Assembly (NCBI GenBank): GCA_947685225.1
Contig: CANTUV010000035.1
Coordinates: 44,702,001-44,766,000, forward strand
Reading direction: 5' to 3'
Length of the DNA stretch: 64,000 nucleotides
Origin: Garcia nutans
Taxonomy: Eukaryota; Streptophyta; Magnoliopsida; Malpighiales; Euphorbiaceae
Shown: positions 21,640-33,712 of the stretch, piece after piece
Position numbering within the stretch: position 1 is the stretch's first letter
Layout of the letters: the number at the start of each line of letters is the position of its first letter
The notes under the pieces: model-generated
Told to the model about the DNA's origin: nothing
Seen by the model: only the letters and a program-made list of their open reading frames with translations
The model's database searches: none
Made by a program: the position numbers and the translations under genes

Positions 21640-23110
21640 TGTCTTTCTATTATGACCTTATTGTCTATATCCACCACGTCTATTTTGGGTTTTTGTTTCC
21701 CATGCACCTTTTGGTAGTAAAACAATCATATTTGCAATCTCAGTTGGCACATTCTACGTGTTTTGGTTACCAATTGGGTAAACAATTACTTCACATGTTT
21801 CAAGCAATGTTTCTTTGCTGTAAAACTTTGAGGAATACTTGTATGGGTCTTGATGCATCTTTACCATTATTATAACAACATGATTGTGTGGAAGTTTTAT
21901 CTATCTAAAACTTATTGCAACTGTATTTTTTTCTTTCAAGTTCATAGTGTTTTTTTTATTGTCAAAAACTTTGAATAGTTCATCATTTGATGGTTTCACC
22001 TGCAATCATTATATTGAATTTCATTAATGTATATTTTCTATTTTAATAAATTTATATTAAAATTTTGTTTTCATATTTGGAGTTTGAGTGAGTGTATGAT
22101 GCTTTCAGTCAATCTATCTTCTACTTTTCTTGTTAATGTTGTGAATGTTGACCTTGCATTGTTTCTATTTTTTTTATGTCCATTCTTATACCAGGGATCG
22201 CAGATACTCAAATAGAGTTGTTATTGGCAATTCTTTGGCAGATTTGCTGGTTGCATTTAGTGACTTAGTGATATTTGATATGACCATCCAATACCTATTG
22301 GTTTTTGAATGAATCCTTGACTATTTTATCATAGCATATGTTGTGCAAGTACGATACAATACTTTCATCAATTTTATTTAACTTTTTTCATGTTTTCATT
22401 GAAGTCTTCATTTGTGTGATGCTGTAGCCCCAAAGAATAAAATTTTTATCTTCTTCTGCCTTTTTTGAAGTCCGTCTTGAGGATTTTCATTATACTGAAG
22501 ATACAGTATCCATGATGAGCTTCAAGATATACATTTTTTACTCTATTATTATGCTTTCATGATGATCAGAGCTGATACACATTCCATGTGTTGAACCAAA
22601 AGCAAATTTAATATTTAAGAAGAACCATTCTCATGATTTATCATTTTCTGAATCAACTACTAAGTAGGCAAGTGGAAATATTTTACTAGCTTCATCTTAT
22701 GTTGACAATGAAAGTAGTGTTCCACCATATGTTCCTTTCAAAAAAAGTCCCATCAACATTCATAATAGGTCTGCGATGTTTCCATCCTTTTATTGATGCA
22801 TCTAGTGCCATAAAAACAAATAGGAATGTTTTGTTTTCTTTTTGACATAGTTTAATAAATGAACCTGGGTTAGTAGCATTTAACATGTATATGAAGCTAG
22901 GAATTATTTGATAGGAAGCATCTAATTTGCCTCTTATTTTTTCTATTACTTTTTCTTTTGATCTCCACGCTTTTATATATTTTAAGCTCACACCATATTC
23001 ATCTTTCATATCTTTCATTATATCTATTCGTGTATATGTCCTTTTGATATTTTCATATATGTTTTTAATACATTCAGCAATTACTAATGCAGTTGATTGT
23101 CTTTAATCAC
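21640..23110 (-). pseudogene. MULE transposase (MURA-like), decayed
   Basis: The block 23018-22692 reads MKDMKDEYGVSLKYIKAWRS.., LNATNPGSF, a region with SIKGWKHRRPIMNVDGTFF (first catalytic Asp) and then breaks. After a frameshift, 22690-22550 continues with KIFPLAY-like, VVDSENDKS (second Asp region), EWFF and HGMCISSDHHESI. The end of the protein is seen at about 21870-21650 (ETCEVIVYPIGNQN.., VPTEIANMIVLLPKG). These match the MULE transposase domain and the C-terminal motif found after its SWIM finger. The transposase cuts and joins the element ends. The reading frame is broken by several stops and frameshifts. It lies convergent to the Ulp1-like gene, which suggests one MULE carrying both. 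Confidence 0.8.
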
Positions 23111-23230
23111 TCATTCGAACTTCTAATGGACAACTGTGATTATTTTCAAAATTACATTATTTTAAAATTTTGTAATTTTGAAGAAGCTTGTCTTATTGAT
23201 TCTTGCAGCTCTTAATTTCCATTTGCATTG

Positions 23231-23800
23231 ATCATCATAGAAAATAATACTTTGTTTCATGATTTCTTTACCTTGTATGAAAAGTGATTTTTGATCGCAT
23301 ATAAACTCAATACAATCTTGAATGTCTCTATCATTGTACAATTGATTCTTCTCAATGTTTCTATTGTGTTCATGATGATTGTTGATGAAGTGTTGTTAGC
23401 TTCCTCTTTTTCTTCTTGTTCTATTGCTTCAATTATGCTTTTGCTGATCATATTTGCATATTCAACCATATATTGGAATTTATTAGTTTGATATGATTAT
23501 GTTAATGAAGTGTTGTTAGCTTCCTCTTCTTCTTCTTGTTCTTTTCATCATAGTAGACAATAATATATTCTCTGTTGCATGATTTCTTTACCTTGTGTTA
23601 AAAGTGATGGCGTATAAACTCAATACAATCTTAAATGTCTCTATCTTTGTACAATTGATTCTTCTCAATGTTTTTGTTGTGTTCATGATGATTGTTGATG
23701 AAGTGTTGTTAGCTTCCTCTTCCTCTTCTTGTTCTTTTGCTTCAATTATGCTTTTGATGATCATATTTGCATATTTAACCATATCTTGGATTTTATTATA
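23231..23800 (-). repeat. ~315-bp tandem duplication upstream of the transposase
   Basis: 23231-23480 and 23546-23800 are near-identical, and a partial third copy of the TTAGCTTCCTCTTCTTCTTC part lies at 23500-23545. On the minus strand each copy reads an acidic segment with EQEEEEEANNTSSTIIMNT, probably from the N-terminal part of the transposase gene. Confidence 0.75.
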
Positions 23801-24485
23801 ATTATGTTGAGCTTTTTGCAAAATTGGTCCTTGAAGATTTTTAATTTTGTAATTTCAGTATAGATGCTTGGTTGATGTTGGTATGATAGTGTTTTTGTTT
23901 CAAAGTAGTGTAGAGAGACTAGTTCATTATATGTTCTTCCTTCATCTTCATTTGGATGTAGAAATAAAGACTTGTATCATCTTGTATGTTGATTGGTGGG
24001 TAGCCATTTGCAATCTAGTAATGCATTTGCATTCTTAAAATTTCTAGATTTATTTTTAGTTCATTGGATATTAGATATAATAGTTCCATATACTTGTATC
24101 TAATTGGAAGTATTATTCCCTTAGCTTCAAAACCTATATAATTCATATTCTCGTCCCATTTCCCATTGTGTTGAACCAATATTGCTATTATTTTCCATAG
24201 TTTCCTATTTTAAGAAAAATCAAGTTAGACATCAATATAACATCTACTTAACATTTACCAAGTTTTTTTTTTTACAAAACATCTACTATTTTAAATTATT
24301 TTTTTGGAATGATTTGTTTTTTCTTTGCATAAAGCATCTTCATTTAATGTACAACATGTATAAAACATCTATAATGCATTCACTTTTTTTATAATGCATT
24401 TATTACTCATTTGTATAATATCAACCATGTATCTATAAAACATCTACACTTTTGCTTTATTTTTTTTTAGAATCAGTTGATTTTG
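23801..24485. other. Non-coding, AT-rich end of the MULE region
   Basis: No recognisable coding sequence. ACATCTAC motifs recur as at 18600-18790. The MULE terminal inverted repeat is not recognised here. Confidence 0.4.
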
Positions 24486-25250
24486 TAATATCCGTGGTCT
24501 TACTAAATTAAATAAGTATTTTGGTGATTAATTAAAGTGTTGGTAGAAGTATATGTAAGTATGTACCTAACGTATACACAAATGATATATAGTGTATATA
24601 TGGTATATACCCCATGTATACCTATTGCATATATTGAATATATATTATACACCTAATATATATAAGATATGCACATGTTGTACACATAATGTATATATAA
24701 AGTATACATTACATATATATATATATATATATATATTAGTCATATAAAATATATATAATATAAATGGCATATACATATACCAAAAATATAAAATACATAT
24801 ACATGGGTACTTATGGATGGAAGATTGAAATAAATAAATAACAAATAGAATTAAAATAAGAAAGTCAAAAGACGAAAAGAATATGTGGTGAAAATTAAAA
24901 GTGAATTAATTAATTAAGTAAATAATTAAAATATGTATATTTATGGATAGGAAATTAGAAAGAAGTAAAAGAATATTCTTCTTCTTTCTCCCTTTCAAGC
25001 CATGGCCAAATTTCCCATCTAGAAAGAGAGGAAGAGTGACTTATCTTTACATACTTCAAATTACTTAGGAATTCTAAGGTTTTAAGTGGATTTTTGAAGA
25101 AAATCAAGATTTGAGTATTCGGTAGTTTTAACTTGTTTTATTTGAATTTTTATGAGGATGTTTGAGTTGGCTTATAAGACCCTCATAACATATATATGTA
25201 CAGTTCATATACCCAATATATGTAAAATACATAACTAGAATATAAAAATG
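24486..25250 (+). repeat. Chromovirus-type LTR fragment
   Basis: It begins TGTAATATCCGTGG, like the sense-strand start of the LTRs of A and F. It later has CCATGGCCAAATTTCCC and GAAGAAAATCAAGATTTG blocks that resemble the leader-proximal part of such LTRs. I see no matching right end or TSD, so it is called truncated. Confidence 0.4.
24712..24736. repeat. (TA)n microsatellite
   Basis: About 12 uninterrupted TA units in an AT-rich stretch. Confidence 0.9.
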
Positions 25251-26128
25251 TCACAGTTTTAGTCACTAGAAAATTCATCAGAAATTTTCAATAAAATAAA
25301 CAAAATTAAAAAGAGCATCTATTAACGAAAATCTCTAAAAAAAATTGTCAGAGTTTTATCTATAATTCGGACGTCCTCAAAATCCAACAAACTCAACATG
25401 CACAAAAGTAATGCATGCCCAATATACATTTAAATTTATCCAAATCTCCAACATTAGTCACACAACCCAAAAAGTAACTCAATATTTACATTACTTAAAT
25501 AAACTTTATATATATTGTTTCTTCAAGGCCTAAAGAAAACACTATTAGCCCTTAAATGTCTGTGGAACGGGCATACCAGAGGTGGTGACACCTCAATCTA
25601 AATATGTTTTGTACTAGTTTTTGACCAAGCTTCTGTGAATTTTCTTGAAGGACCTAAAGAAAAAGGATTCTTAAGCTTTTTGCAAACAAGTAGCTTGAAT
25701 TCCACAACAAGACCATTTAAATTTAATGAATTAAATTGTTTAGGTACCAACAATTGAAAGAAAAATAACTTTTGATGACTTGAAATAAACTATAATTACA
25801 AGAATTAAACAAGGATTCACTAGAAGTTTATGAAATTTGGGCTTGTTCGATTTAATTGAGTTTTTCTGTGAAAATTTTTGTGTGTCCCATATTCTTTGTT
25901 TCTTTTCCTTTTTATCCTCTACTTCTCAATTTCATGCCTATTTTTTTGATACTTGGAGATCGTGGAGAACAGTTACAACTGCTCATTCCATAGCTAATGG
26001 TTATCAAAGCATCAGTCTTCTTTTCTGTCTATAACTACTCTTTTGAATATTGACATCAAGGCTTGTGGGCCTCCTTCCTGTAGATGGGCTTCCTCACTAA
26101 TGGGCCAGAAAAATTAGGTCTGTTGACA
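25251..26128 (-). repeat. 3' LTR end of element C, left border unclear
   Basis: The LTR edge is placed at 26128 because TCTGTTGACA is followed directly by a PPT. On the minus strand the LTR would start TGTCAACAGACC. A possible left edge is TGTCTGTGGAACGG at about 25557, but no TSD supports it. The stretch 25251-25556 is unassigned. Confidence 0.4.
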
Positions 26129-26143
26129 ACGAATGCCCCCTCG
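26129..26143 (-). other. Polypurine tract of element C
   Basis: On the minus strand ACGAGGGGGCATTCG precedes TGTCAACAG. It has the same layout as the B3 PPT at 31190-31205. Confidence 0.6.
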
Positions 26144-26345
26144 TACGTTTGGTTTTGAAGAAATCAAAATCCACATTGATTCTGATTTTCCTTCTTCTTT
26201 TCGAGTTCTCGTTGTACTGTGTTTAAAATTGAAAATATTTCAAATTCAAACAACTCTATATCACCTAAGATTTCGCCTAGCACTTCAAACATTAAGGCTT
26301 TTAAGTTGCAAAAATCTTTTGTTCTCTGCACTCCAAACCTCTGCT

Positions 26346-28990
26346 ATGGCATCTACCACTGATTCACTGAAGGAACAACTTCTCCATCACTTCCCAGCTG
26401 ATGATTTAATAGCTCACCTATTTTTCGAGTAAGTTTCCTTTGTTTTATTCCTTCCATTTTCATTCTAGTATTGATTTTTTTTCCTTCATATATGCTTTTC
26501 CATAGGGATACCACTCAAATTTTAAAACTTGTTAGTTCTAGGGCTAATGACCTTCTATCTCTAGGTCCCATTTCTCCATACCCTAAGCCAGCTGGTCCAC
26601 CCTTTCTTTCTTTGCAGAAAGCTAACACTTTATTTGAAAATGCTAGCTCTATTTTCAAATCTTGGCCTTGTGCCAGTGATGAATGGTATCAATGGATAGA
26701 ACACCTTATCCCATTTTACCAAAAAAACTTGGTCTCAAACAGGCATTCTTTAGCTAATCACTATGAGCCATACCACCGTTCACTTTAGCACTAAACTTGT
26801 AGGAACTGCTCTTTGTTTTTGGTGTCTTAAGCTCAAGTCTTTCCTTTTCTCCAGTGGCCTAATGTCCATTACTCTAAAGGACATTTTTTACCTTACTTTC
26901 CTTCCAATACTTGGTGATGATGTTGTTTGTCTTTTACCTCTTGAATCACTAGATTACCATGAATTTCATGCCACGTCAAGTAATCAATCTTCTTATGGAA
27001 ACCTTATTAGTACCAAGCGCCACCTAAAAGATCCCCCTACTGATTTAAAACATGTCAAATTCCTCTAGGTTCTTCTCTGTCGCTATCTATTTTTTCATAC
27101 TGGAGGCAAACCTAGTATGGAGAATCAAATTCTAGCGGAAGCTTTAGCTGCTTGCCATCATTTGACCTTAGGTACCATTTTTCTTAGCTCTCTATATTTC
27201 AATATTCATAGATGTTTTACCTCTGAAAAGCTCACTGGTTGCATATGGATAGTTCAACTATGGTTATGCCTATATTTTTCTTCTGTTCACTCTTCCCTCC
27301 TTGAGAATCCCAACTATTGCTTAGGTGAGCAGCTCATTAATTGTGAGGTCATCACATCTTCCTCTGAAACTCTAGATCTTTTTAGATATCTTGATTATAT
27401 AATCCCCAAAACTTACCATGACATTGTGGATATGCCTTTGTAGCTTAAGTCTTTTGTCTTTGATCGCCCTATTTTTTAGGAAGTAAAAAAATGTTTGTTT
27501 TATGACTCTACCACCCCTCAATTTCTATTTGTTGGAGCAACTTATGCTTTCAAAGTTCATCCTATAGCCTATCCCATTTTCACAGAAACCTATGCTCCTA
27601 AACTATGGAATACTCAATTTGGTTTTCTACCTACCATTCCTTCCCTTATCTTGTCATGTTACTTATGTTTCTAGAGCCCATCTTATAGATTTTGATGATT
27701 GGTAGCATTCAAATATCTAACCATTTCTTCCTTCTTTAGGTAAACAATTATTTCTTCCCAATGACTATGTACATATATTCTTACGAAGCTAAAGGTTTGC
27801 ATCTAGGCGTTCACATTTTCCAATCCAAAGGAAAGCGGGCTAGGACTCCCATTGAACCCATAAAATCTAAATCTAGTAGTAAGAAAGCTAAAACAGAATA
27901 TGAGGCTCCTCTAATTCAAAGATCCAAGAAATCTAACTGAATTACTCTGAAGACCAAAATATCCAATACGACTGACACTCCTTTTGAAGTTTTAGATGCT
28001 GATGACACCCATTCAAGTAAGCCTAAATTGAATTATTTTCATGAACTCTTTATTTTATGCTTACCTTTATATTGTTTTCTTCAGAGATATCTACTGATCC
28101 AACACTTTCTAAAGGAAAAGGTTCCTCAGCTTCTTCTTCCAATGGAATTGAAGAAAGCAGAGCCTTTGATGGACCAAAAGATGCTGCCACTAGTTTGGCC
28201 CTTTTATCTGCTAAAACTGACCCTTGTCACCAATAAGAACTTTCACTCTCCCAATTGCTAGTACATTGACTCCTAAGGTATTAACTATTCTCATATTGAT
28301 ATTCCCTATTACTTTTATCAACAAAATTTACTATTAACCTCTTTTCCACAAGGATTATCTTGGGAGAATACCATCACTTCAATTCCTGATGAACAAGACA
28401 AAAAGGTAGACCTTACACCCTTAGTCCAAATGGTTAACCCTCTTTCTCATACCACCAATCCTGTTGCCCCTGCTGTAATTGAACTAGCAAAAAATACTGC
28501 CATGTTCTATCTTTCAAAAGACATAATTTCAATGACTTCTCTAGAGAAGGATGCTCTTCTTGCTTCTATATACAGTTTACTATCTTCTCTAACTAAAGAG
28601 AAATCCAAACAAGTGGTTTCCACTTTGATAAAAGAAGTTGAGTCAATGTTTACTGCTATGGTTGCTGCTACAAAAATTAGCATTGACTATGTTGAGAAGA
28701 TCACTCAAATGCAACAAGATCAAGTTAACCATGAAGTGGAGATACAAAAGAAATAGGACTGTGCTACTTAATTCAACACTCTAAAAGCTCAATTCCACAA
28801 TCGTAATTATCAAACCCAAGAGCATTTGGCCACTATTGAAAAATTTAAGGATGAATAAAAGGACATGCTAGTTGAATGTCAAAAATTAAAAGCTTAACAT
28901 CACCAATATAAGCAGAATGTTGATGACTTCAAATATTCTTTAGAATCTCAAAAGAAATGTGATGCTTCCTAGATGAGTGAACTATCCAGC
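26346..28990 (+). pseudogene. Plant Mobile Domain (PMD) gene carried antisense in element C
   Basis: Exon 1 (26346-26428) starts at ATGGCATCTACC and ends at a GTAAGT donor. Exon 2 starts after CCATAG at 26506 and joins in frame. Segments typical of PMD proteins follow: WYQWIEHLI (about 26680), a strand with LKSFLFSSGLMSITLKDIFYL (about 26840-26900), and MENQILAEALAACHHLTLGTIFLSSLY (27117-27200), where the family has its helix before LYR. The tail 28430-28980 reads as a coiled coil (KIEV/EKITQMQQDQ type). There is a frameshift near 26790, TAG codons at 27066 and 27441, and more after. PMD proteins such as Arabidopsis MAIN and MAIL1 act in silencing and genome stability, and related domains are known in transposons. 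B3 cuts the 3' end at 28990. Confidence 0.65.
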
Positions 28991-29764
28991 TGTGAGCATG
29001 GATTTTTAACCTCCATCTCCCGGTAGAATGGTTTTTGTGACTACGACACTATTAGGCTCTGTGCCTTAGAGAATATGAGCCTAAACTTGGAAAAATGGAA
29101 TCACAACCTGGACGAGCTGGGAAAGAAAAGAAAGAAATGGATGATTCGATTCCTAAGGAATCTCCAACCCCCTATTGGGTTCAAAAAGTTGGGTATGCAT
29201 GGGGAATGTGAGAATGGCCCAGCACCCCTATAGTGCCCAGTTCATTGGAACCGGCCTCCTTTTTTAGGTCTAAATATTATTAAATTCTTAACTTATTATA
29301 ATACCATCCATATTACATGTGATAAAAAGAAATAAACGTCCATCATATTATTAAAATAAAGTAAACAAAAGAGGCATCCATCCAAGGATGGAAACGTGCT
29401 CTTACAACCGTTTAAATGTCCATAATACAAGAAAATAAAATGGGACACCCACTGTTTGGTGGAAATGTGTCTCTTACATTAATCCCAAAACATAATTTAA
29501 ATAAAAGAATAAATTGAATAAAATAAGGCACCCTTGAAGTGGAAACATACCTTTTACGTCCTTGAAATTAAATGGTCAACACAATACAATTAAATCATTT
29601 AATCATTCATTATAAACAACAAAATAAAATCAAAGCTCATCATCCTTCATAAGTATGCAACAATAAATCAAACAACCAAGATCAAGGTATAAAGATGCAA
29701 ATTAATATTAAAATATGCAAAATTGGGTTAAATGTGCAATTAAGGGCTAAAAATGCAAACTAGG

Positions 29765-30180
29765 GTTAAATCTAAAGGATTGAGGTCTCAGATTAGGATT
29801 TCTAAATCCATGAAATTAGGGTTTTGGATTTTAGGGTTTGGAAATCAAATTAGGGTTTTGGATTTTAGGGAATTTAGGAATTAGGGTTTTGGATATTAGA
29901 GTTTAAGAGTTAGGGTTTTAGGAATTAGGATTTAGGGTTTTTGGATTAGGGTTTTTGAGAATTACTGTTTGGAGTTTTGTATTAGGTTTTAAAAATTAGG
30001 GTTTGGAAATTAGGATTTACCTTTTTGAGAATTAGGGTTTAGGATTTTAGATTAGGGTTTCTAGGGTGTAAATTAGGGTTTTAGGACAAAAATTGGGGTT
30101 TTTGAGTTGTAGAAACTAAGCTAGGGTTTTAAGACAAAAATTAGGGTTTTGACATGGAAATTATACAAATTAGGGTTTGG
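29765..30180 (-). repeat. Telobox-like array in B3 3' LTR
   Basis: About fourteen AGGGTTT cores in about 415 bp (AAACCCTA in the sense direction), with GGATTTTAGGGTTTGGAAAT-type units. Confidence 0.8.
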
Positions 30181-30675
30181 TGTGGAAACTATAATTTTAG
30201 GTCTCATTAAATCATGGTATAAGGGTCTGATGCTTAATGTTTAGGTATTGTGATTATATGAACTTATGGCCACTACATATTAATTTAGATAAATACATGT
30301 CCGGAATATATAAATTGTTACTGGATGAAACTAAGCATAATGTATGATAATATTATTTTAAAGAATAGAAATTACTACTGGATGTTTAAATAACTGTGAA
30401 CCAATGGATGAAGCTATAATAGTAGCTATTGGAAATTTAAATGAGTTAAATATAATGCCAAACCTCTATTTGTTGGTTCCACCAAAATTGAGTATATTGA
30501 TCCAAGCTTTCTACCTCACTATTTAGTTTTGGTTAGATGGAGCAATCTGAAGATAGTGCCTAATGCCCTCTCTATTGTTGTGTGTTGCTTGCTTATTGAT
30601 TGCTAGGTTACTTGAGAATTGTTACCCCCCTCTTGTTAATTTTTGCTACTGCCTTTCACTTTTCCCTTGTCCATC

Positions 30676-30683
30676 TATTTATA
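30676..30683 (-). promoter_or_regulatory. Putative TATA box of B3 3' LTR
   Basis: The minus strand reads TATAAATAGATGG, about 505 bp inside the LTR. The same motif occurs at 45630-45637. Confidence 0.65.
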
Positions 30684-30789
30684 ATCTATCAAATAGGGAT
30701 AATACTACTTCTCAATCCGATTTTGAGTTTTGTACAACTTATACACCATTGGTATTCTTAAACAAACCAAACTCTCTTATAATCATCTA

Positions 30790-30985
30790 ACCACAAGGCG
30801 CATGTCGATTTGGAGCTTCCAAATCGACATGAGCCAGGCTCATATCGATTTGGAGTTGCCAAATTGATATGAACCTTAGTTCATGTCGATTTGGACACTC
30901 CAAATCGACATGAGCTAAGCTTATATCAATTTGGACACTCCAAATAGACATGAGCCGACACTCCAAATCGACACGAGTCATGCTC
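30790..30985. repeat. CATGTCGATTTGGA dyad array upstream of the TATA box
   Basis: Four to five units of about 40 bp: CATGTCGATTTGGA, a short spacer, TCCAAATCGACATG, then an AGCC/AGGCT link. Each pair can fold as a hairpin. It lies about 105-300 bp upstream of the TATA box. Confidence 0.85.
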
Positions 30986-31189
30986 ATGTTGATTTTGGCT
31001 CAATCCAACTGAAACAGAATCCATTTTTTATAATTTTTGGAATGAACCCATTTTATAAATTTAATTTGGGCCTTTATAAATTGGACTAGTTTGATTCAAG
31101 CTTTTTAAACTAGTTTTAAGCTCTTTAAAATTGGAGCAAACCGAGTTAAGCTTCTTGAATTTAATCCAGACCAAAATTAAGGGTCTACA

Positions 31190-31205
31190 GTTTTGCCCCC
31201 TATTT
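31190..31205 (-). other. Polypurine tract of element B3
   Basis: On the minus strand AAATAGGGGGCAAAAC abuts the LTR start TGTAGACCC. Confidence 0.85.
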
Positions 31206-31951
31206 GAATGATTTTGAATTTTTTCAAAGAGTGAAAAATAATTTATTTTGAGATGATCTCAAGCATTCCAAATTGATTTGAAAAAATAGAATCGGACTAT
31301 CCTGGCATGTTGGGTTATGGACCCAAAAATGGTTTTGATTTTGGACTCGAAAATTGATTTAGGCTTTGGACCTGAGAATTTGGTTTGGATTCTGGACCCA
31401 AAATTTTGGTTTGGGTTCTAAACTCAAAAATTTAATTTGGGTTCTGGACCAGAAAATTTGGTTTGCTAAAAATTAATTTAGTTTTACAAAAACATTTGCT
31501 ATTTTTTAACCATATGTAGGCTTGTTTTAACCATATGTAATCTTACCCCTGCGTGGAAAAAATATTTTTATAATTAAAAAATATTTTTAAATACGTATAA
31601 ATTTAGACCTGCAATAAATATTAGTATACTGTAAACATGTGATCAATTATTCATTTTTGTGCAATGGATGAAGCAATCACTGAACTAATTCCCTTCTTCG
31701 TTTCATACATACTTTTGTTCTTTTCTTTTCATTCACTTCACTTTATTATTTATTCTTACCTGTACTTTTGTTCTTTTTCTTTTCGTTCACTTCACTTCAT
31801 TCTTTTCTTCTTTTTATCAATTTGCTCTTACCTTGGGACTGGCCTTACCTTGTCCTATATAAACTCATAATGCCTTTGCAATTTTCATTCGGAGTATCAG
31901 AATTTCCTTTATCTTCAACATCCTGGAAAGTGGTGTTACCACTTCTTATAA
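31206..31951. other. Non-coding spacer between PPT and PMD gene of B3
   Basis: It has repeated TTTGGTTTGGGTTCTGGACCC-type units at about 31330-31460 and a TC-rich stretch (TTCTTTTCATTCACTTC repeats, 31715-31820) just before the PMD start, which could be its promoter side. No coding signal. Confidence 0.45.
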
Positions 31952-33712
31952 ATGGCAGTTAATCAACATTCTTCTAGTGTCAGACCACGTCCAAATAATG
32001 AGCTGCTTACTTATCTCTACGACAATGGGACCGAACAAATTCCTCTCATAGCCGGGATGCATCTTCAACATAGCAGTAAAGAAAAAATGCAAGTAAGCAT
32101 TATTTTTTTGCAATTTAATTACTTATTGGAACAAGATTTATACGTATAATTTAACAAAAATCCATAAGAAGAATTGGTAAATTAACATAGAAAAAGGATA
32201 TATGAAAATACAAATTGTGACTATTATTGAAGTGCAGAAAAGGAATTTGTTGACTTACCTTGCTTAACTTACCTGTTCTTTGGATAGTATGATAGTTGTG
32301 AAATTCATGGCAGAGGAAACATTCACAAAGCCCGCCAATGATACTACTGGGCTCCCCTCTAGTAAAAAGAATGATTCGAGAAAGCAGTCTTGAAGATTTT
32401 ATTTTACAGTTACCATCCTGAGGATTTCAAATTGACATGAGTGTGATCCAAGCACTTACAGAGCAATGGATGGACACTACCCATACATTTAACTTGCCCG
32501 TTGGAGAAATGACTATCGGTCTGATTGATTATGCTTCCATAATGGGCCTCCAATGTCATGGGACTCCTGTCCCTTTAACCAATAATATTTTATCCCATGA
32601 GCAAATTCGGTAGTTGATGTGTTAGGCCCATTTTAAAGGACCTTACAAAATCAAATATGAGCCCATCCAAGAATATTGGATAAAGTATACTCGACCCTAA
32701 GACGAGAGGGCAAAACAATATATCTAGGGGTTCCTATTATATCTAATGGGGGCGACCATATTGGGCAGCACTAAGTTTGCCATCCACTTATCGGTGCTCC
32801 GTTCCCTTGTTGATTTTGTCTGGACACCTCATTATATGTGGGGAGAGGCTAGCCTTACCTACCTCTATCACAGTTTTGATGCAATTTGTAGGAATAAAAG
32901 ATCTTTCTCGGGTTTTATGGTTATTGCTGAGGTATTACTTTCCTTATAACTATTGATCTAAATAATGCTCATGCATGGATTTTGATTGTCCCGTTTTATA
33001 TAAGTTTAGGAATATGAGTACAACCTGGTGAGGATTCCAAACATTAATAGACTGCGTGTAGGATATCTAAGGCTAGGCTTATAGAGAGGTGCCTAGCAGC
33101 CATCATATACACACTCACCGCTACCACATAAGTCATTTAACTTGGAACCAAGTAAGAGAAATGGTAATATCAAAACTCATAAGAAAAATAACTTACCTAT
33201 TTGCTTTTTTGCAGGTGGACATGGCTTGGTGGGGAGCTGAAGAGAGAAACAACTAAGTTGCATGTATGAATGATGCACTACCCGTACAAGATTCTCGTAG
33301 GATTATTGTCGGTCTAGTTTTTAGTGGCTAGTTTTGAGTATATAACTGGTTCCCCGATCCTAACCAATGGAGGGTACCAGTAGACATCCAGTCATTTGTG
33401 TTGAATACCATGTCCATGCCAAAACCTTATTGGAGTCGTTCTCATAATGGCTTTGATATCGGGGCCTTTTTTCTTTCACCGGATGTGTCATATGTCCTAT
33501 TTATTTGGGATCACTTCTAAATTTTAAAGTTTCTTTTGCCCGTGTTTGAGGCTTCCTAAGGAAGAAGAAGAGAAAAAAGAAGAGGAAGAAATGGAGGAAA
33601 AGGAGGAGGACGAAGGAGAAGAGGAAGAAAAAGAAAATGAGAGGGATGAGAGGGAGCCTTCTTCCCATTCTTGTGGCGATTCTAGGGCTGGCACTTCTCA
33701 CGTGAATACTTA
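31952..33712 (+). pseudogene. Plant Mobile Domain (PMD) gene carried antisense in element B3
   Basis: Exon 1 (ATG 31952 to about 32091, donor GTAAGC) reads a short N-terminus with LIAGMHLQHSS. Exon 2 (about 32400-32936, donor GTATTA) carries the best PMD match: EQWMDTTHTFNLPVGEMTIGL-type, DYASIMGLQCHGTPV, then GATILGSTKFAIHLSVLRSL, VWTPHYMWGEASLTYLYHSF and a CRNKRSFSGFMV helix. Further pieces (33210-33530) lead to a Glu-rich acidic tail (33560-33710). Stops TAG at about 32612 and 32624 and TAA near 32698 break exon 2. PMD proteins are linked to silencing in Arabidopsis. Here the gene runs opposite to pol, between integrase and the 3' LTR, as in element C. Confidence 0.75.

Larger units (their letters stand above)
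28991..31189 (-). repeat. 3' LTR of element B3 (2199 bp)
   Basis: It runs from TGTGAGCATGG to GGGTCTACA on +, directly followed by the PPT. It is homologous to B1 and B2. Confidence 0.88.

Noticed and set aside
24486..25556. A complete LTR starting TGTAATATCC
   Set aside because: No matching end or TSD; kept only as a fragment.
25837..28990. PMD gene at 26346-28990 as an active host gene
   Set aside because: It has a frameshift and stops, is cut by B3, and is bounded by the PPT and LTR of element C.
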